This document shows positions 60,493 to 64,000 of a stretch of 64,000 nt of DNA, piece by piece. How positions within the stretch are numbered: position 1 is the stretch's first letter; each line of letters opens with the position of its first letter. The position numbers and the translations under genes are program-made. The stretch is from contig VWYX01000356.1 of NCBI GenBank assembly GCA_013396525.1, positions 293,577 to 357,576 of the forward strand, read 5' to 3'. Under the pieces are notes generated by a model. That model worked only from the letters and a program-made list of their open reading frames with translations, was not told the origin of the DNA and searched no databases. The DNA comes from Chaetorhynchus papuensis. Lineage: Eukaryota; Chordata; Aves; Passeriformes; Rhipiduridae.

Positions 60493-61186
60493 ATGGGTCA
60501 GAAGGTCACAGGTGGGATAAAGACTGTGGATATGAGGGACCCTGTGTACAGGCCACTGAAACAGGAGCTCCAAGGACTGGACTACAGCAAACCCACCCGG
60601 CTGGACCTGCTGCTGGACATGCCCCCGGTGTCCTACGAAGTGCAGTTGCTGCACTCGTGGAACAACGACGATCGCTCGCTGAACGTGTTTGTGAAGGAGG
60701 ACGACAAACTGATATTTCACCGGCATCCGGTGGCCCAGAGCACAGATGCCATCAGGGGCAAGGTGGGCTACACGCGGGGGCTGCACGTGTGGCAGATCAC
60801 GTGGGCCATGCGCCAGCGGGGCACCCACGCCGTGGTCGGGGTGGCCACGGCGGAGGCCCCCCTGCACTCCGTGGGGTACACGACGCTCGTGGGCAACAAC
60901 CACGAGTCCTGGGGCTGGGACCTCGGGCGCAACAGACTCTACCACGACGGCAAGAACCAGCCCAGCAAAACCTACCCCGCCTTCCTGGAGCCGGACGAGA
61001 CTTTCATCGTGCCCGACTCCTTCCTGGTGGTTCTGGACATGGACGACGGGACGCTGAGCTTCATTGTGGACGGGCAGTACATGGGGGTTGCCTTTCGAGG
61101 ACTCAAAGGGAAGAAGCTCTACCCGGTGGTGAGCGCAGTGTGGGGCCACTGTGAAATCCGGATGTGCTACTTGAACGGACTTGACC
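60493..61186 (+). CDS. SPSB1: SPRY domain and SOCS box protein 1, coding exon 1 (partial, continues beyond window)
   Basis: SPSB1 is a cytosolic substrate receptor of an Elongin B/C-Cullin-5-Rbx2 ubiquitin ligase. Family members bind (D/E)INNN peptides in inducible nitric oxide synthase and Par-4. This exon codes for residues 1-231 plus one base of the next codon, out of about 273 in human. It holds the N-terminal extension and essentially the whole SPRY/B30.2 domain. Peptide-pocket residues expected from the family are present: R77, P79, T111, Y129 and V216-W217-G218. The donor is GACC/GTGAGT at 61186/61187; the last exon with the SOCS box is outside the window. The protein is nearly identical to human over this span. 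An oddity is Cys225 (ATG TGC TAC) where human has Arg, a single C-to-T step in a CpG. Confidence 0.97.
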
Positions 61187-64000
61187 GTGAGTATGAGTCC
61201 TGTGCTGGGGCTGCCCTTGCTGGGCCATCCTGGGGAGGGTTTTCCTCTTTCTGGAGAGGTGAGGATTTGTGTCAGCAGAAGGGTTGCTGGGTGCAGCTCT
61301 GAGTGCTTGATGGCAGATACACAATGCTCACCTGGCTGCACACACCTTCTGTCACCAGGGCACTGCGGGGAGCAGGCAGGGCTTGGGGAGGTGGTTTGGT
61401 GGGAGAAGGTGATGCCAGCTGGAGGTGGGGAACCTTGTATTGCTGCCAGAAGAGCAGCAGGAACGTTCTTCTGACAGTTGCACTGCTGGCACTGGAATCC
61501 TGGTGTCTCTGTACAGAAAACAGTCTCTGAGACAATCCCCTTCCTTAAATGGGTAACGAAGGGATGTTTAAAATCCCCTGCAGGCAAGAGTGGGAAAATC
61601 TCTCCCTGTCTAAGAAAATGGGAATGTTTTACATCTTTCAGAGAAGTAGCTCACTTCCCTGCCTCTCTCAGAGCAGGGTGTGCTCGTTTCTAGCAAGGGG
61701 CTGGATACTGTAGACAGCCCAGCTTGCATGCCAGGCCTTTTACTAACAGGCACATCAATCTCTAGCTAAGCTTAGTAATAAATTTGGCTGTCCAAATGTG
61801 CTAAAGTCTGTTATCTCTCATAGTCAGAAGTTCCCATGGGGCCAGACTGTGACTCAGTCCTCTGGGTAGGGTGGAGGAGAGAGGTGAAGGAAGTGGATTA
61901 AAATCTGGATTTATGTTGCTAGTGAGACAAATTTGGCAGTATTGGTATGAAGAGTAGTTTCCCCTGCATTCCAGAACAGTGTCTGCCCAAGGGCTGGAGC
62001 ATATTGGACTCTTCTGTTTGTGCTGGAGGTGTCCTGATGCTGGCCCAGCCCTGGCAAACCCTGACACTGGGGTGCAACAAAGCTGCCACCAGAAAAACTG
62101 ATCTGTCAGAATAACCAGGAGAGCCTTGCAAAGGGGCAGGAGCAAGATCTGCCAGTGGTCTGAGAAATACACTTCAGCTCTGCGAGACCAAACAGAGAGC
62201 TCTTGGCAGAGCATTTTCTCACCCAAAGAAAGCCCAGCTCTTTCTGCCACAGCAGCTTAAAGAATGTCAGCAGCTCCAGGAACCAGGTTTTGCTGGAGGG
62301 TCAAAGCCAAAACCTGCAGCTCCACTCGAAGCCAGCGAGTCTGTGGAATTGCTGGCACCGAGCTGCACTCAGCAAGGAAGCAGCCACCTCCAGGACTGGG
62401 TTTGGTTGTAATGTGCTCTCAGCTAAGGAGTGAATTGTGGGCGCCAGGCCAGCTGTGACGGGATGCTATTTTGGCACAGATAGAAAGAAGGTGTCTGGCT
62501 CTAACCACTTCTGAGCATTCAATGGCAACTCTGTCCAGTGATTGTAGTGCTTGTGAATGGAAGGAGGTCAGATGTGTGTGTGCTTTCTCCTCTGGTCTCC
62601 TGTCAGACGGGGTTATCAGTGCAAACTAGATGAGGACAAATCTTAATCTCTCTGGAAGCTCCTCTCCTTTTAAGGCCACTAAACTGAAATGTATTTGTTC
62701 TGTGAGTATCTGGAGGCTCTGGGGGTCAGGGCCCTTGTCCCCTGGGATGCTGGCTGGGCAGTGCCTCTGTCCCAGCTATCTCTGTGCAGAGCAGGCGGAA
62801 TTGGGGCAGACTTTGAATGCAGCGAGTTTGTGCCCCAGTGGTTTAAGAATAAGCTACACTGGGAAGTGCCAAAGGAGTGCTGCCAGTAATGGGCCCCTTT
62901 GGCAGTGTCAGAGCCAGAGCAGAGAGGTGCAGCCCCCTGCAGGAACCTGTCCCTGAGCAAGAGGCAGCACAGATCCTGAAATGGGTCCTGAGCAGACAGG
63001 CCAGAGCTGAGTGCAGCCGTGTCCTCCTTGTGACACAGAACATGTGTGATAAATGGTGGGGGTTAGGGAGCTGTGTGAACAGCCAGATTAATTTGGCATG
63101 TAGCAGTAGAAGCTGGAGCTATCAGTCTATCAGAGTTACTGAAAACTGCAGCTTCTCAGCCAAACTCACTCCGTGCCCGTGGGTGCTTTTAGGTGCCTGT
63201 GTTCAGCCCAAGTAAAGGAAGCTTCCTGAAGGTGCAGACAGAGCCCTCAGGCTGTAGAAGGAGGTCCAGTTATCTGCTTGGGGATGTCTGTCAGCCCTCT
63301 CTGGGGGCAGGACAAGCCCCTCAGGCTTGAGCAGCACGGGGTGTCAAGGTGAGCTCTGACAGGCTCAGCAGCGGGGGCTGTGAGGAATTAATGTGTGTCT
63401 TCCTCCTCGTGTGCAGCTGGGATGTGTTAGCCCTGGCTTTGACCTCAGTCCCCTCCGTGTTGTGAATGATTCCTCAGCAGCAAAGGGCTCCATGTGCCAT
63501 TCCTGAAAAACTTGTATTGCCTTGTTCAGGGTTTTAAGTACAGGATGCAGAAAAAGATAGCCAAAGGCTTGTATCCTTCCCGGGTTTGTGACACAGGAGG
63601 GAATCCTCCAGTGGAAAATGTCACGGTGCAAGTAGTAACATGAAGCTCTGACAGATGGCTTTGTTTTCCATGGGAACTGTGCAGTATGAGTGGAGGGGCT
63701 GACAGCTGTTACCCTCCTGTATGAGATAAATCATGGTGCTTCTGGGTACCCAGACCATGTGATGCTCTGGCTGCTGCAGTCTTTTACTTCAGTGACTCTT
63801 ACAAAGGTTTCTGGGCACTGCAGTAAGAGGCACGAGCTGGAGGATGTGTTCTGACTGGAATGAGTGGTATTGCACAGGAGGAACTTCCAGCTGGTATTCT
63901 AGGATTGTTTCATTCACACATGTATGGCTTAAATAACCTACAGGAGCCTCGTGCCCTGCTGGTGTATTTGATGAGCTGAAGCTGCTGAATGGCTTCAGGT
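61187..64000 (+). other. SPSB1 intron 2 (start)
   Basis: Non-coding sequence follows the SPSB1 donor and runs to the end of the window. No gene, repeat array or clear exon is recognised. The intron's 3' end and the SOCS-box exon lie beyond 64000. Confidence 0.75.

Noticed and set aside
60367..61587. 406-codon minus-strand frame
   Set aside because: It is the antisense shadow of the SPSB1 coding exon, whose sense product is clearly homologous.

Overview
The window looks like nuclear DNA of a bird, probably the counterpart of chicken chromosome 21 and human 1p36.22. The grounds are CR1-type LINE fragments (24.45, 25.86, 31.43 and 39.26 kb), GC-rich sequence with CpG islands and many GC minisatellites, short introns in H6PD, and the gene order MIR34A (minus) - H6PD (plus) - SPSB1 (plus), which matches the human order. 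The species cannot be named from this sequence.

Region by region. 1-9 kb: the microRNA gene MIR34A lies on the minus strand, with the hairpin at about 1977-2087. A CpG island at 8.4-9.0 kb carries a full-consensus, spacer-free p53 response element at 8602-8621 and a strong minus-strand splice donor at 8438/8437. I read it as the promoter and first exon of the miR-34a primary transcript. 9-24.4 kb: no protein gene recognised; there is an orphan CpG island at 17.5-17.9 kb, an enhancer-like AT-rich block near 21.0-21.3 kb, and simple repeats. 24.7-35.8 kb: H6PD, with a CpG-island promoter, probable non-coding first exon, four coding exons (28329-28955, 30055-30172, 31679-31948, 32233-33590; 790 aa) and an AT-rich 3' UTR probably ending near 35.78 kb. 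35.8-39.3 kb: intergenic. 39.3-64 kb: SPSB1, with a CpG-island promoter/first exon, a large first intron of about 20 kb, one coding exon (60493-61186, residues 1-231 plus one base) and the start of the next intron. The last exon, with the SOCS box, lies beyond the window.

Functions: H6PD is the ER-lumen glucose-6-phosphate dehydrogenase / 6-phosphogluconolactonase that makes lumenal NADPH. SPSB1 is a cytosolic SPRY/SOCS-box substrate receptor of a Cullin-5 E3 ligase. miR-34a is the p53-induced tumour-suppressor microRNA. They are neighbours by conserved synteny, not an operon. Nearly all other long open frames here are chance frames in CpG islands, minisatellites or the antisense of real exons.

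The most notable observations are the intact p53 element placed only about 6.5 kb from the miR-34a hairpin (about 30 kb in human), the minisatellites packed around that promoter, a candidate ATG-free alternative leader exon for H6PD, two short uORFs ahead of SPSB1, and an Arg-to-Cys difference at SPSB1 residue 225.
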